From Deltaproteobacteria bacterium (lineage in GTDB: Bacteria > Desulfobacterota > GWC2-55-46): a stretch of DNA of 12,750 nt. Positions 12,729 through 12,750 of this stretch are shown here, in pieces (within the stretch, counting starts at the first letter, position 1; every line of letters begins with the position of its first letter). Position numbers and translations under genes: made by a program. The notes below the pieces were generated by a model. That model had not been told where the DNA came from, searched no databases, and worked only from the letters and a program-made list of their open reading frames with translations. The DNA lies in the NCBI GenBank assembly GCA_016219075.1, contig JACRCJ010000264.1, positions 1 through 12,750 of the forward strand, written 5' to 3'.

Positions 12729-12750
12729 TTAACGTTCTGAAAACCCAGGG
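12729..12750 (-). repeat. Dispersed hairpin element, copy D (partial, cut by the window edge)
   Basis: Read on the minus strand, this is CCCTGGGTTTTCAGAACG followed by TTAAAAA, matching the right arm, TCAGAA tail and A-rich end of copies A and B. It lies 50 bp upstream of the ATG of the minus-strand c-di-GMP gene, in the same gene-relative orientation as the copies upstream of parA, parB and ilvE. The left arm lies beyond the window. Confidence 0.75.

Overview
The window reads as an ordinary chromosomal segment of a Gram-negative bacterium. Base composition is fairly GC-rich, with heavy use of ATA for Ile and AGG for Arg. The order mnmG-rsmG-parA-parB-bactofilin resembles origin-proximal regions of Desulfobacterota/Myxococcota- or Nitrospirota-like bacteria. 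That placement is inferred from gene order and style only; no marker here fixes the taxon. There is no phage, plasmid, CRISPR array or complete insertion sequence.

Layout. Bases 1-4882 hold a chromosome-maintenance block on the + strand: the 3' part of mnmG (tRNA wobble-uridine modification), rsmG (16S rRNA methyltransferase), parA, parB and a bactofilin. Two perfect 16-bp parS palindromes lie between mnmG and rsmG, and a third, one-mismatch copy overlaps the rsmG stop codon, so the centromere sits beside the genes for its own partition proteins. Bases 4883-5341 are non-coding and rich in hairpins and repeats. Next comes ilvE (5342-6256), closed by a clear intrinsic terminator. A second + strand cluster follows: a CLC-family anion transporter or channel, endonuclease V and a DJ-1/PfpI-family protein, closely spaced or overlapping and probably co-transcribed. 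A large - strand gene (9047-12679) encodes a membrane-anchored sensor with HAMP, three PAS domains, GGDEF and EAL, for cyclic-di-GMP turnover. Its stop codon overlaps that of the DJ-1-like gene tail to tail.

The most unusual structure is a dispersed hairpin element of about 48 bp with six copies in view. Single copies lie upstream of parA and parB, three tandem copies lie upstream of ilvE, and a partial copy at the right window edge lies upstream of the - strand c-di-GMP gene. All copies share an AACCCTCCC-like left arm, a G-rich right arm and an invariant TCAGAA tail followed by an A/T-rich stretch, although only the right part of the edge copy is visible. In every case the element has the same orientation relative to the gene downstream. 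The three tandem copies differ in stem sequence but keep pairing potential. This suggests a conserved structured element, either a 5' leader RNA element or a REP-like mobile family. A second hairpin type (5040-5075, with a potential G-quadruplex) and a third (6371-6412) add to the intergenic repeats.
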